Under the pieces are notes generated by a model that saw nothing but the letters and a program-made list of their open reading frames with translations, made no database searches and was not told the origin of the DNA. Shown one piece after another: positions 35,573 to 44,574 of a DNA stretch of 64,000 bases (the stretch's first letter is position 1; each line of letters begins with the position of its first letter). The DNA lies in contig NZ_SHMH01000011.1 in assembly GCF_004283755.1 (NCBI RefSeq), positions 1-64,000 of the forward strand, in the 5' to 3' direction. A program made the translations under genes and the position numbers. The DNA is from Pseudoxanthomonas winnipegensis (GTDB lineage: Bacteria > Pseudomonadota > Gammaproteobacteria > Xanthomonadales > Xanthomonadaceae).

Positions 35573-37864
35573 CTAGAACTTCTTGCGCAGGGTCACGAAC
35601 ACCTGCCGCGGCGCGCCGGCCTGCATGGTGTTGTTGAGCGAGGCGGCGGTGTTGAAGAACTGCCCCGAGCCCAGCGCGGCGATGTAGCGCTTGTCCAGCA
35701 GGTTGGTGGCATTGAGCTGGATCTCGCTGTTGTCCCAGATCCCGCCTGCGAGGCGGTAGCCCAGCGTCGCATCGACCAGGGTGTAGCCCGGCGTGGTGAC
35801 ATCGCCGGTGTAGGTCACGTTGCGCTTGGAGGTGTAGGCGCCGGACAGGTTGCCGAACAGCGTGCCGTCGTCGTAGTTGAGCTCCAGCTTGGCCAGCTGC
35901 TCCGGCGTATCGACCGGCCGCACGCCGCGCGTGGGCACCGTGGTGGTGCCGTTGACGGTGTCGTCGTCGTACTGGCTGTCGTTGTAGGAATAGGAGCCGA
36001 TCAGCGACAGCGCCGGGTCGATGCGCCAGGTCAGGCCGGCCTCCACGCCCTGGCTGGTCACGCTGCCCACGTTCTGCAACACGCTGGGATTGCCCAGGAT
36101 GTTGGCCGAGCTGAAGGCCGCCAGCAGGCGGTTCTCGAACTTGACGTGGTACAGCGTCAGCGAGCCGCGCAGCGCATCGGCATCGAAGCGCCAGCCGCCT
36201 TCCACCGTGCGCGAGGTCTCCGGCTTGAGCGTGCCGCGGATCGCCTCGAACCCGGCCTGGGTGGTGCCGAACGGCCCGCGGAACGAGCTCTGGAAGGCGC
36301 GCATGTTCTCGGCATAGTTGGCGAAGAACTCGCTGCCGCCCACGCGCCAGGCAGCACCCACCTGCGGCTGGAACCAGTCCTTGGCCTCGATATGGCCGTT
36401 GATGAACGGCGTGCCGGCGCGGGTGACGATGCCGTTGCGCACCTTGGCGCCCTTGAAGCCGGCGTCGATGGTCAGCCGATCGTTGACCGACCAGCGATCG
36501 CTCAGCGAGACCTGGTTGGTGATGGTGGTGAGGTCGGTGAGGAAGTCGCTGCGGAACGGATTGGACAGGAAGTCGGTCACGTCCGGGCGGTGGCTCAGAC
36601 TGGCCGCGTAGTAGTTGCGATCGGTCGAACCGCGGTTGTCCTCGTACCAGTAGGTCGCCTGCAGGCTGTGCGCGCCCAGCGTGGCGGTGGCCTCCAGCAG
36701 CGCGCCATCGCGGTCCACGCCGTATTCGGTGGTGCGCACCGACAGCGGGAAGCCGTCGGGGCTGAACACCGCCGGCGTATAGATGCCGCCCGAGCCCTTG
36801 TCGGTGTGGCGGTAGTAGGTGCCCTTCAGGCTGAGCCAGTCGCCCACCGGCACTTCCAGCGTGCTAGCGCCCAGCCAGTCGCGGCGGATGCCGCCGCTGT
36901 CGTAGTAGGTGTCGTTGACGGTCTTGTACGGCGCCGGGAACTGCGTGCCGGCCGACGGGAACGGCAGCGGCTTGCGCGCCGCGGCGGCCTTGCGATTGGC
37001 ATCGACCTGCGAGAGCAGGATCGCCGTGGCGTAATCCGGCGCCAGGAAGTCCAGGTCGTAGCCGATGGTGCGCAGCGTGGCCGGCGAGAGGTCGGCGTAG
37101 TTGCGCTCGCGGTGCAGCGAATAGTTGACCCAGGTGGTCAGCGTGGCGCGGCCGATCTCCTGCTCCCACTTGGTGTTGAGCTTGCGGTCGGGCTGGGTGC
37201 CGCTGCCCTTCCACTTGTCCGCGTCGTGGTAGACGCCGGAGATGGACAGGCGGGTGCCGGTGGACAGCTGGCCGGTCTCGGCGCGGGCGAAGACGTGCGT
37301 GGTCGCATCGCTGCCGTACGTCGCGGCCACCTCGCCGCCGGCCTTGTCCTCCAGCGGCCGCGAATAGAACTGCAGGCTGCCGCCCAGGTTGCTGGTCGAG
37401 GCCACGCCCAGCCCGCCCGCGCCCTGGGCGAACACCACCCGGTCGATGTTCTCGGCGGCGATGGCGCGGCTGATGTGCAGGCCGTTCCAGGTGTTGTAGA
37501 ACATGTCGCCCAGCGGCACGCCGTCCAGCGTATAGCCCATCTGGCTCTGGTTGAAGCCGCGCACCGACAGGCGCGTGCCCAGCTCGTAGGTGCCGAACGG
37601 ATCGGAGGACTGCAGCGCCACGCCCGGCAGCCGGGCGATGGCCTTCAGCGGCGAGCTGCCGGGCGCCAGCAGGTCGATGGCCTGGGCCGAGACGGTCTGC
37701 TCGGCGCGCACGGCGCCATCGCCGTACACCACGATCTGCGACAGCTCGGCGGGCTTGGAAGGATCGGTGGCAGCGGCGCCGTCGGTGGTCTGGGCGTGCA
37801 GCGGCGCGGCCAGCACGGTCAGGACCACCGGCAGCCGCGAGGCGAGCGCGAGGCGTGATGTCAT
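35573..37864 (-). CDS. TonB-dependent receptor
   Basis: A 763-residue outer-membrane receptor. The signal peptide (about 1-25, ending PLHAQ) is followed by the TonB box (SQIVVYGDG), the plug (about 45-170, with GYTLDGVPLGDMFYN and GGLGVASTSNLGG) and the barrel ending VFVTLRKKF. ATG at 37862-37864 is used because the longer upstream frame has no signal sequence. The substrate is unknown; there is no adjacent inner-membrane transporter or regulator. It is distinct in sequence from the siderophore receptor at 11592. Confidence 0.88.
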   Translation of the reverse strand: MTSRLALASRLPVVLTVLAAPLHAQTTDGAAATDPSKPAELSQIVVYGDGAVRAEQTVSAQAIDLLAPGSSPLKAIARLPGVALQSSDPFGTYELGTRLSVRGFNQSQMGYTLDGVPLGDMFYNTWNGLHISRAIAAENIDRVVFAQGAGGLGVASTSNLGGSLQFYSRPLEDKAGGEVAATYGSDATTHVFARAETGQLSTGTRLSISGVYHDADKWKGSGTQPDRKLNTKWEQEIGRATLTTWVNYSLHRERNYADLSPATLRTIGYDLDFLAPDYATAILLSQVDANRKAAAARKPLPFPSAGTQFPAPYKTVNDTYYDSGGIRRDWLGASTLEVPVGDWLSLKGTYYRHTDKGSGGIYTPAVFSPDGFPLSVRTTEYGVDRDGALLEATATLGAHSLQATYWYEDNRGSTDRNYYAASLSHRPDVTDFLSNPFRSDFLTDLTTITNQVSLSDRWSVNDRLTIDAGFKGAKVRNGIVTRAGTPFINGHIEAKDWFQPQVGAAWRVGGSEFFANYAENMRAFQSSFRGPFGTTQAGFEAIRGTLKPETSRTVEGGWRFDADALRGSLTLYHVKFENRLLAAFSSANILGNPSVLQNVGSVTSQGVEAGLTWRIDPALSLIGSYSYNDSQYDDDTVNGTTTVPTRGVRPVDTPEQLAKLELNYDDGTLFGNLSGAYTSKRNVTYTGDVTTPGYTLVDATLGYRLAGGIWDNSEIQLNATNLLDKRYIAALGSGQFFNTAASLNNTMQAGAPRQVFVTLRKKF

Positions 37865-38639
37865 GGGGAAATGAGGCAGATGCAAGGGCCAGCGACGATA
37901 TCGGCGCTGCGCTGCAGCAATACGACGGGCAGATGACAGTCGGGTGTGGGTGCCATGTCGGTGCGGCAGGTTCAGCGGCGCGCGGATAGGCGAACCCGGT
38001 TGATGCGACGCTTGGACGTCCATGGATTCCCGCGTTCGCGGGAATGATGAGCAGAGGCCTCGGACCAAGCTGGGGGTCTGACGGCGACCGGCAAGCCAGG
38101 CGTCCGACAGCGCTCGTCCGAGACCTTTGATCCCAACCTTCGTCATTCCCGCGAACGCGGGAATCCAGGGACTTTCACGCGGCAAAGCGCAAGACGCTGT
38201 ATTCCCGCCTTCGCGGGAATGACGGCCGAGGTTTTCGCTGCCGTCGTTGTCGTGGCCACGGCAGATGACGGCAGTGGCGAAGCTGTGTCCATGCCGTGTC
38301 AGCGCCGGTCGCGTCGCGCAACGGTCATCAAGCTTGCCTGGCCACGCCCATCAAGCCTGAAAGCTCACCATGACCATCAAGCTCGGAAGCTCACCCCGGT
38401 CATCGAGCTTCGAACCCCACCCTCGTCGTTCCCGCGAACGCGGGAACCCATGGACGTTCGCGCGAACCGCCCAACGCCCTGGGTCTCACCGGCACCCGGG
38501 TTTCAGCCAGGCGACCACCCCGTGTCCAAGCCATGTCACCGACACGCACAGCCCCCGCTTTCCATGTGCCCCACCCTGTCCGCTTCGTCATCACCCATGT
38601 CAATCCGGACTTCACCCGGCCCGTGCCAGCATCGCTTCC
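37865..38639. repeat. 775-base intergenic region with REP-like palindromes
   Basis: No gene is supported here. At least four copies of the TTCCCGC...GCGGGAA palindrome occur (about 38024-38045, 38143-38164, 38200-38222 and 38426-38448), in both orientations. CATCAAGC is repeated three times between 38327 and 38385. The receptor promoter should lie near 37865-37980 but was not recognised. Confidence 0.7.
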
Positions 38640-39221
38640 ATGAGCGGGCAAAAGCGACTGCCGCCGTGGCATGAGAACTTCCGGTTGCGTGACGGCCGCG
38701 AACTGCTGATCCGCCCCATCCGGCAAGAGGATGCGGCGCCGATCCGTGGTGCATTCGAGCTGCTGGAACCGATCGAGATCCGCCAGCGCTTTCTCACGAC
38801 CATGGCCGAACTTCCGGCGGACCAGGCCGCGCGCCTGTGCAGCCCGGACCCAAGAACCGAATTCGCCCTGGTGGCGGCCGAGCCCTTGCCTCCCGGCGAG
38901 GCCCTGGTCGGCGCCGTGGCCAGGGCCCGGGTGCTGCCCGACGGCCAGCAGGCCGAGTACGCCGTGCTGGTCAGCCGCTTCATCGCCGGCCAGGGCGTGG
39001 GCCGTCACCTGATGCGCAGGCTGGTCAAATGGGCGCGCGGCCGCAATCTGCGGCAGCTGCTCGGCGATGTGCAGCACGACAACCAGCCCATGCTGCAGCT
39101 GGTGCGCTCGCTCGGCTTCCGCGTCCTGCCCGAGCGCCCGGCCCAGGGGCTGGTGCGCGTGGTGCTGGACCTGGACACCGCCGACGGGCGCCTGCCCGCC
39201 GAGACCACCAGCCCGGCCTGA
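38640..39221 (+). CDS. GNAT family acetyltransferase
   Basis: A 193-residue Gcn5-type acetyltransferase. After a charged start, the acetyl-CoA fold runs from LRDGRELLIRPIRQEDAAPI (about 15-35) to VVLDLD. The pyrophosphate-binding motif is VSRFIAGQGVGRHLMRRLVKWA (about 111-131), with QGVGRH matching Q/RxxGxG/A. It resembles the acetyltransferase module of Pat/Acs-regulating enzymes, but the nucleotide-binding part is absent. The substrate is unknown. It is followed 83 bases later by mfd. Confidence 0.8.
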   Translation: MSGQKRLPPWHENFRLRDGRELLIRPIRQEDAAPIRGAFELLEPIEIRQRFLTTMAELPADQAARLCSPDPRTEFALVAAEPLPPGEALVGAVARARVLPDGQQAEYAVLVSRFIAGQGVGRHLMRRLVKWARGRNLRQLLGDVQHDNQPMLQLVRSLGFRVLPERPAQGLVRVVLDLDTADGRLPAETTSPA

Positions 39222-39304
39222 AGCGCCTCGCCCCGCCGAGCGCTCCGAGCGTACCGGCCGCCTCACGCGGCCGGGCTTGCCGGCCACGTTAAAATGGTGG
39301 GCTG

Positions 39305-42300
39305 ATGAGTAAGCCCGTCCCCTCCCCGCCGCTGCCTCGCGCCGGCCACGCGCGCGCCTGGTGGCGCGCCCCCGCCTCCCCGACCGCCCTGGCCTGGTAC
39401 CTGATCCAGGCCGCGCGCGCCCACGATGGCCCGCTGCTGGCCATCGCCGCGGACAACCACGCCGCGCACCAGATCGAATCGGACCTGCACACCCTGCTTG
39501 GCCCCGACGCCGCGCTGCCGGTGCTGCCGTTCCCGGACTGGGAAACCCTGCCCTACGACCGCTTCAGCCCGCATCCGGACATCGTTTCCCAGCGCCTGGC
39601 CGCGCTGAACCGCCTGCCCACCCTGGGGCGCGGCATCGTCGTGGTGCCGGTGCAGACCCTGATGCAGCGCCTGGCGCCGGTGGCGCGCATGTCCGGCAGC
39701 AGCTTCGACTACAGGGTCGGCGAGAAGCTGGACTTCGACACCGAGAAGCGCCGGCTGGAAGCGGCCAGCTACCGCAACGTGCCGCAGGTGCAGGACCCGG
39801 GCGACTTCGCCGTGCGCGGCGGCCTGCTGGACGTCTATCCGATGGGCGCCAAGGCGCCGCTGCGCATCGAGCTGTTCGACGAGAGCATCGACACCATCCG
39901 CGCCTTCGACCCGGAGACCCAGCGCTCGCTGGAGAAGACCGAGGCGATCCGCATCCTGCCCGGGCGCGAGGTACCGCTGGACCCGCGCAGCGTGGAGAAG
40001 GCGATGAACGCCCTGCGCGAGCGCTTCGACGTGGACACGCGCCGCAGCAGCCTCTACCAGGACCTCAAGTCCGGCCTGGCGCCGGCCGGCATCGAGTACT
40101 ACCTGCCGCTGTTCTACGAGCAGACCGCCACCCTGTTCGACTACGTGGGCGACAAGGCGCTGCCGGTGCTGGCCGATGCCGCGCTGGCCAACGCCGACGC
40201 GTTCTGGTTGCAGGCGCAGTCGCGCTACGAACAGCGCCGGCACGATGTCGAGCACCCGGTGCTGCCGCCCGAGGAGCTGTACCTGGCGCCCAACCCGCTG
40301 CGCGAGCTGCTCAACCAGCGCCCGCGCGTGGAGCTGTGCGGCCCGAACCATCCGCGCGTGGAGGACGCCGCGCCGCTGGGCGACGTCACACTGCCGCCGC
40401 TGCCCCTGGCCCCGCGCGACGCCCCCGCCGGTCACGCGCTGCGCCAGTTCATCGAAGGCTACCCCGGCGGCGTGCTGGTGGCGGCCGACTCGGCCGGCCG
40501 CCGCGAGGCGCTGCTGGAGGTGATGCAGTCGGCCGGGCTGAAGCCGCAGGTAGTGCCCGACTTCACCGCCTTCCTCGGCGGACGCGCTGCCAGCGACGGC
40601 GAGGCCGCGCCGCTGAAGTTCGCCATCGCCGTGTCGCCGCTGGAAGACGGCTTCGCCCTGGAGGCCCCGCGCATCGCGGTGCTGACCGAGCGCCAGCTGT
40701 TCCCCGAGCGCGCCAACCAGCCGCATCGCCGGCGCCGCAGCGGCAAGGAACCCGAGGCGATCATCCGCGACCTGGGCGAGCTGTCCGAGGGCGCGCCGAT
40801 CGTGCACGAGGACCACGGCGTGGGCCGCTACCGCGGCCTGGTCACGCTGGAGGCCGGCGGCATGCCGGCCGAATACGTGGAGATCGAATACGCCAAGGGC
40901 GACCGCCTGTACGTGCCGGTGGCCCAGCTGCACCTGATCAGCCGCTACTCCGGCGCCTCGGTGGAGACCGCGCCGCTGCATTCGCTCGGTGGCGAGGCCT
41001 GGACCAAGGCCAAGCGCCGCGCCGCGGAGAAGGTGCGCGACGTGGCCGCCGAACTGCTGGAGATCCAGGCCCGCCGCCAGGCCCGCGCCGGCCTGGCGCT
41101 GGACGTGGACCGGTCCATGTACGAGCCGTTCGCCGCGACCTTCCCCTTCGAGGAGACGCCGGACCAGCACGCGGCCATCGAGGCGGTGCTGCGCGATCTG
41201 GCCAGCAGCCAGCCGATGGACCGCGTGGTCTGCGGCGACGTGGGCTTCGGCAAGACCGAGGTCGCCGTGCGCGCGGCCTTCGCCGCGGCCAGCGCCGGCA
41301 AGCAGGTGGCCGTGCTGGTGCCGACCACGTTGCTGGCCGAGCAGCACTACCGCAACTTCCGCGATCGCTTCGCCGACTGGCCGCTGCGCGTGGAGGTGCT
41401 TTCGCGCTTCAAGTCGACCAAGGAGATCAAGGCCGAACTGGCCAAGGTGGCCGAGGGCCAGCTGGACGTGATCGTCGGCACCCATCGCCTGCTGCAGGCC
41501 GACGTCAAGTTCAAGGACCTGGGGCTAGTGATCGTCGATGAGGAGCAGCGCTTCGGCGTGCGCCAGAAGGAGGCGCTCAAGGCCATGCGCGCCAACGTGC
41601 ACCTGCTCACCCTGACCGCCACGCCGATCCCGCGCACGCTCAACATGGCCATGGCCGGCCTGCGCGACCTGTCGATCATCGCCACCCCGCCGGCCAACCG
41701 CATGGCGGTGCAGACCTTCGTCACCGTCTGGGACGAAGCGCTGCTGCGCGAGGCCTTCCAGCGCGAGCTCGCCCGCGGCGGCCAGGTGTACTTCCTGCAC
41801 AACGACGTGGAGAGCATCGGCCGCATGCAGCGCGACCTGCAGGCGCTGGTGCCCGAGGCGCGCATCGGCGTGGCCCACGGCCAGATGCCCGAGCGCGAGC
41901 TGGAACAGGTGATGCTGGGCTTCCAGAAGCAGCGCTTCAACGTGCTGCTGTGCTCGACCATCATCGAGTCGGGCATCGACATCCCCAACGCCAACACCAT
42001 CATCATCAACCGCGCCGACCGCTTCGGCCTGGCCCAGCTGCACCAGCTGCGCGGCCGCGTCGGCCGCTCGCATCACCGCTCCTACGCCTATCTGGTGGCG
42101 CCGGAAACCCGCTCGCTGACCGACGACGCGCGGCGCCGGCTGGAAGCGATCTCCTCGATGGACGAACTGGGCGCCGGCTTCATGCTCTCCACCCACGACC
42201 TGGAGATCCGCGGCGCCGGCGAACTGCTGGGCGAGGACCAGAGCGGCCAGATGGCCGAGATCGGCTTCAGCCTGTACACCGAACTGCTGGACCGCGCCGT

Positions 42301-42796
42301 GCGCTCGATCCGCCGCGGCCACCTGCCCGACGTGGACGTGGGCGAAGAGGCCCGCGGCGCCGAGATCGGCCTGCACGTGCCGGCGCTGATCCCCGAGGAC
42401 TACCTGCCCGACGTGCACACCCGCCTGACCCTGTACAAGCGCATCTCCAGCGCCCGCGACGTGGACGAACTGCGCGAGCTGCAGGTCGAGATGATCGACC
42501 GCTTCGGCCTGCTGCCCGACCCGGTCAAGCACCTGTTCGCCACCGCCGAACTCAAGCTCAGCGCCGACGCGCTGGGCATCCGCAAGCTGGAACTGGGCGA
42601 AACCGGCGGGCGCATCGTGTTCGAGGCCAAACCCAAGATCGACCCGATGACCGTCATCCAGCTGATCCAGAAACAGCCCCGCATCTACGCCATGGACGGC
42701 CCGGACAAGCTGAAGATCAAGCTGCCCCTGCCTGAGCCGGCCGACCGGTTCAATGCGGCCAAGGGATTGATGGCGGCGCTGGCGCCGGCGGGGTGA
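39305..42796 (+). CDS. mfd: Transcription-repair coupling factor
   Basis: A 1163-residue ATP-dependent DNA translocase that removes stalled RNA polymerase and recruits UvrA. Domains in order: UvrB-homology module (about 20-340), a RNA polymerase-interacting CarD-like domain (about 490-570, HEDHGVGRYRGLV), RecG-like motor (about 600-960, Walker A GDVGFGKT near 645 and DEEQ box VIVDEEQRFGV near 740), and the C-terminal TRCF domain (about 1010-1110). The length matches the family. A good terminator follows. Confidence 0.97.
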   Translation: MSKPVPSPPLPRAGHARAWWRAPASPTALAWYLIQAARAHDGPLLAIAADNHAAHQIESDLHTLLGPDAALPVLPFPDWETLPYDRFSPHPDIVSQRLAALNRLPTLGRGIVVVPVQTLMQRLAPVARMSGSSFDYRVGEKLDFDTEKRRLEAASYRNVPQVQDPGDFAVRGGLLDVYPMGAKAPLRIELFDESIDTIRAFDPETQRSLEKTEAIRILPGREVPLDPRSVEKAMNALRERFDVDTRRSSLYQDLKSGLAPAGIEYYLPLFYEQTATLFDYVGDKALPVLADAALANADAFWLQAQSRYEQRRHDVEHPVLPPEELYLAPNPLRELLNQRPRVELCGPNHPRVEDAAPLGDVTLPPLPLAPRDAPAGHALRQFIEGYPGGVLVAADSAGRREALLEVMQSAGLKPQVVPDFTAFLGGRAASDGEAAPLKFAIAVSPLEDGFALEAPRIAVLTERQLFPERANQPHRRRRSGKEPEAIIRDLGELSEGAPIVHEDHGVGRYRGLVTLEAGGMPAEYVEIEYAKGDRLYVPVAQLHLISRYSGASVETAPLHSLGGEAWTKAKRRAAEKVRDVAAELLEIQARRQARAGLALDVDRSMYEPFAATFPFEETPDQHAAIEAVLRDLASSQPMDRVVCGDVGFGKTEVAVRAAFAAASAGKQVAVLVPTTLLAEQHYRNFRDRFADWPLRVEVLSRFKSTKEIKAELAKVAEGQLDVIVGTHRLLQADVKFKDLGLVIVDEEQRFGVRQKEALKAMRANVHLLTLTATPIPRTLNMAMAGLRDLSIIATPPANRMAVQTFVTVWDEALLREAFQRELARGGQVYFLHNDVESIGRMQRDLQALVPEARIGVAHGQMPERELEQVMLGFQKQRFNVLLCSTIIESGIDIPNANTIIINRADRFGLAQLHQLRGRVGRSHHRSYAYLVAPETRSLTDDARRRLEAISSMDELGAGFMLSTHDLEIRGAGELLGEDQSGQMAEIGFSLYTELLDRAVRSIRRGHLPDVDVGEEARGAEIGLHVPALIPEDYLPDVHTRLTLYKRISSARDVDELRELQVEMIDRFGLLPDPVKHLFATAELKLSADALGIRKLELGETGGRIVFEAKPKIDPMTVIQLIQKQPRIYAMDGPDKLKIKLPLPEPADRFNAAKGLMAALAPAG

Positions 42797-42839
42797 TGCT
42801 GCACCGAGCCCGCAAACTGAGGTAGATTGGCGTCGTCGG

Positions 42840-42864
42840 CCCCGGCGTCGTGCCGGGGTCTTTT
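42840..42864 (+). terminator. Rho-independent terminator after mfd
   Basis: CCCCGGC and GCCGGGG pair around GTCGT and are followed by TCTTTT. The hairpin starts 44 bases past the mfd stop and ends just before the ribosome binding site of the next small gene, so it could also attenuate that gene. Confidence 0.8.
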
Positions 42865-42880
42865 CCAAGGAGTTGGAATC

Positions 42881-43123
42881 ATGAAGCGCGAACCGTTGAT
42901 CCTGCTGGCTGTGTTTGTGGCTGCCCTTTTGATCCATTCGCTCGGCGCACCGGCCACACACTTCGCCGATGATGCATTCACCATGGGCTACCGCGTCGGG
43001 TCGGCCATTGGCGAGGCAGTGCGTGACATGGGTTACGCGGCCATCGGGCTGGTTCTATTTCGCGCCCTGGATCGACGCCGCACCGAACGCGCCACGACCG
43101 AGGGCACGCTGGGAGCGCGCTGA
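42881..43123 (+). CDS. Small membrane protein of unknown function
   Basis: An 80-residue protein. Residues 5-23 (PLILLAVFVAALLIHSLGA) are a signal anchor or signal peptide and about 45-62 (IGEAVRDMGYAAIGLVLF) a second hydrophobic segment; the tail is basic and charged. ATG at 42881 has an ideal AAGGAG at 42867-42872, which supports translation. No family was recognised. It lies between mfd and the attC-like region on the same strand. Confidence 0.65.
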   Translation: MKREPLILLAVFVAALLIHSLGAPATHFADDAFTMGYRVGSAIGEAVRDMGYAAIGLVLFRALDRRRTERATTEGTLGAR

Positions 43124-43184
43124 GCCTTTGGAGACCCCGAAGCTGCCTGCGTGTCAGCCTCGGCCCTCCTCGTACTGTCGGCAG

Positions 43185-43240
43185 GACCTGATCATTCCGT
43201 CCTGACGTCGCTTCGCGGCGCGACTTAACTTAGACCCGGG
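43185..43240 (+). other. attC-like site A (degenerate integron recombination site)
   Basis: The core TCATTC...CTGACGTCGCTTCGCGGCGCGACTTAA (written here with a gap) parallels the aadA-type attC, which has TTCATTCAAGCCGAC, CCGCTTCGCGG and CGGCTTAA in the same order. GTCGC and GCGAC form the hairpin around TTCGCG. The outer R-prime box is degenerate (GACCCGGG where GTTAG is expected). It sits 8 bases before a small gene, as expected for a cassette boundary. Confidence 0.6.
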
Positions 43241-43247
43241 TGCTCGC

Positions 43248-43607
43248 ATGAAGTTGCTCGCACACTTAGTCCTCTTCGTTGCTCTTATGGCGATCTGCGC
43301 GACAGGGCGTGCGACTTCATCCTTGTCGTTCGAGGGTCGAGGCTATTGGTTGGACCTTGAGATTGGACACGCCGATCAGCCAGTTGTAGCAAGCATCACT
43401 TTCCACAAGCCAGGAGACTCGAAGGGCGTTGTTCTGCGCGACAATTTTCTGGTGAAAATTTTCGACGTACGCAGCAAGAGACTAGTTCTTGACTACAAAG
43501 GCAGCGATCCTCGTGTAGGGCCGTTCACGCTCATTGTCCATGGTGAAAGAGCCACACTTGAAACGGCTGGAACCCACATAAATTCTGATTTCAGCTGGCT
43601 CATGTAG
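43248..43607 (+). CDS. Exported protein encoded in an integron-like cassette
   Basis: A 119-residue protein with a signal peptide (about 1-22, LAHLVLFVALMAICATGRA). The mature part (SSLSFEGRGYWLDLEIG onward) is beta-rich and ends in SDFSWLM, resembling an extracellular or periplasmic beta-sandwich, but no family was recognised. It is lower in GC than its neighbours. It starts 8 bases after attC-like site A and stops 13 bases before site B, which is the exact layout of a promoterless gene cassette. Confidence 0.65.
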   Translation: MKLLAHLVLFVALMAICATGRATSSLSFEGRGYWLDLEIGHADQPVVASITFHKPGDSKGVVLRDNFLVKIFDVRSKRLVLDYKGSDPRVGPFTLIVHGERATLETAGTHINSDFSWLM

Positions 43608-43620
43608 ATGCGCGACCGCG

Positions 43621-43688
43621 CACCTACTAGTTCATTCAAGCCGACACCGCTTCGCGGCGCTGGTTGACTTAAAAGTTTGCGCGGTGCT
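43621..43688 (+). other. attC-like site B (best-preserved copy)
   Basis: TTCATTCAAGCCGACACCGC at 43631-43650 is followed by TTCGCGGCGCTGGTTGACTT. As remembered, the aadA-group attC carries TTCATTCAAGCCGAC, then CCGCTTCGCGG and CGGCTTAA, so about 35 bases are nearly identical. CACCTACTAG stands where the R-double-prime box (YCTAACA) is expected and AAGTTTGCGCG where the R-prime GTTAG box is expected; both are decayed. Confidence 0.75.
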
Positions 43689-43948
43689 TGCGCTTCAGCT
43701 GGACGCTGATGCGTGCGGGGAGTTCAACCACCTGCGCAATGCCCTTTGGGGGTTATCTCAATCACTACGAAAGAGTATTTTTGATGACTCTCTCACTCCA
43801 TATATGTATAAGTCGCCTCAACCGCGCGCATTTTGTAATTGGGCCGGGTTCATTATTACTATCCCCAGCTGTGCCAGCCCGACCGACACCCAGCGCCTCG
43901 CCGAATCAGAGCCAGACCATCAATCACGCTAGCCCCTCGCGACACCTG
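43689..43948 (+). other. Second cassette body without a convincing gene
   Basis: Between attC-like sites B and C are about 260 bases. A GTG-initiated frame (43684-43932, 82 residues) and an overlapping frame (43688-44047) exist, but neither has a ribosome binding site or recognisable sequence. The stretch may be an ORF-less or decayed cassette. Confidence 0.4.
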
Positions 43949-44018
43949 AAAAATGAACCTGACCGCGTTACTGAGTCCGCTTTGCAGGTCAGCTCCACTC
44001 AGGCGTTGGTCGCTATCC
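43949..44018 (+). other. attC-like site C (weak)
   Basis: ACACCTGA...CCTGACC on the left is imperfectly complementary to GGTCAGCTCCACTCAGGCGT on the right, around a GCGTTACTGAGTCCGCTTTGC loop (gap inserted here only for reading). CAGGCGTTGG at the right end is close to the CAGGCGTTAG R-prime end of attC sites. The next gene starts 26 bases later. Confidence 0.5.
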
Positions 44019-44043
44019 AACATCACTCGTTCGCGGAGTCCAG

Positions 44044-44574
44044 ATGAGTGCCGTCTTTGAAGTCAGCAAGAGAATTGATCTAACTACGACAGATGTACCT
44101 GGCACACATGGCCTTATCCGGACACTTAGCCCTTCAAGTATTACGCAAGTAAAAAAATCTATAGATAGCGGCTATTGCGGTGTCTATGTATTTTCTCTAC
44201 TGGGTGGCGGAGGCAACCCAGTCCCTTGGTATGTTGGGCTTGCAAAAAAGCAGCCGTTGGGAATCGAATCAATGGAAAAAGACAAGCTGCGCAAGTACGC
44301 CGCCGCGATGTTCGGACGAAGAGGATCACCATCCATTACGTTCTTGTGCCCAATAGGCAATGCATCAATAAAAGGCATAGATGGCCTTGAAACTTTGCTA
44401 ATCTGGATCGCGAGAGCAAAAAATCCGAACCTTCTTAATGAAAGGAAGGTTAGCGGCAAGCCAGGCAGCATTATCTCCTTAACCAATTCTATTCTCGTAA
44501 AAGGAGTTATAAATCGCGGCCAAGGCAAGCCATCAAACGTGGCGCTCGACTTCATCGGCATGATGGGCCTCTAA
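44044..44574 (+). CDS. GIY-YIG-like nuclease domain protein in a cassette
   Basis: A 176-residue protein, AT-richer than its surroundings. It shows the three marks of a GIY-YIG endonuclease: GVYVF (about 46-50, the GIY strand), WYVGLAK (about 62-68, the YIG strand) and a helix with the metal-binding glutamate, GLETLLIWIARAKNPNLLNE (about 114-133). The catalytic arginine usually just after YIG may be the lysine- and arginine-containing KLRKYAAAMFGRR segment. No other domain is present. It could be a defence, mobile or repair nuclease. It follows attC-like site C and ends in CTCTAAC, the expected start of the next attC. Confidence 0.6.
   Translation: MSAVFEVSKRIDLTTTDVPGTHGLIRTLSPSSITQVKKSIDSGYCGVYVFSLLGGGGNPVPWYVGLAKKQPLGIESMEKDKLRKYAAAMFGRRGSPSITFLCPIGNASIKGIDGLETLLIWIARAKNPNLLNERKVSGKPGSIISLTNSILVKGVINRGQGKPSNVALDFIGMMGL

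Noticed and set aside
39263..41485. A 740-codon minus-strand frame opposite mfd
   Set aside because: Antisense artefact; the mfd domains are complete on the plus strand.
43684..43932. An 82-codon GTG frame in the second cassette
   Set aside because: No ribosome binding site, no family and an equally long overlapping frame; kept only as an uncertain cassette body.
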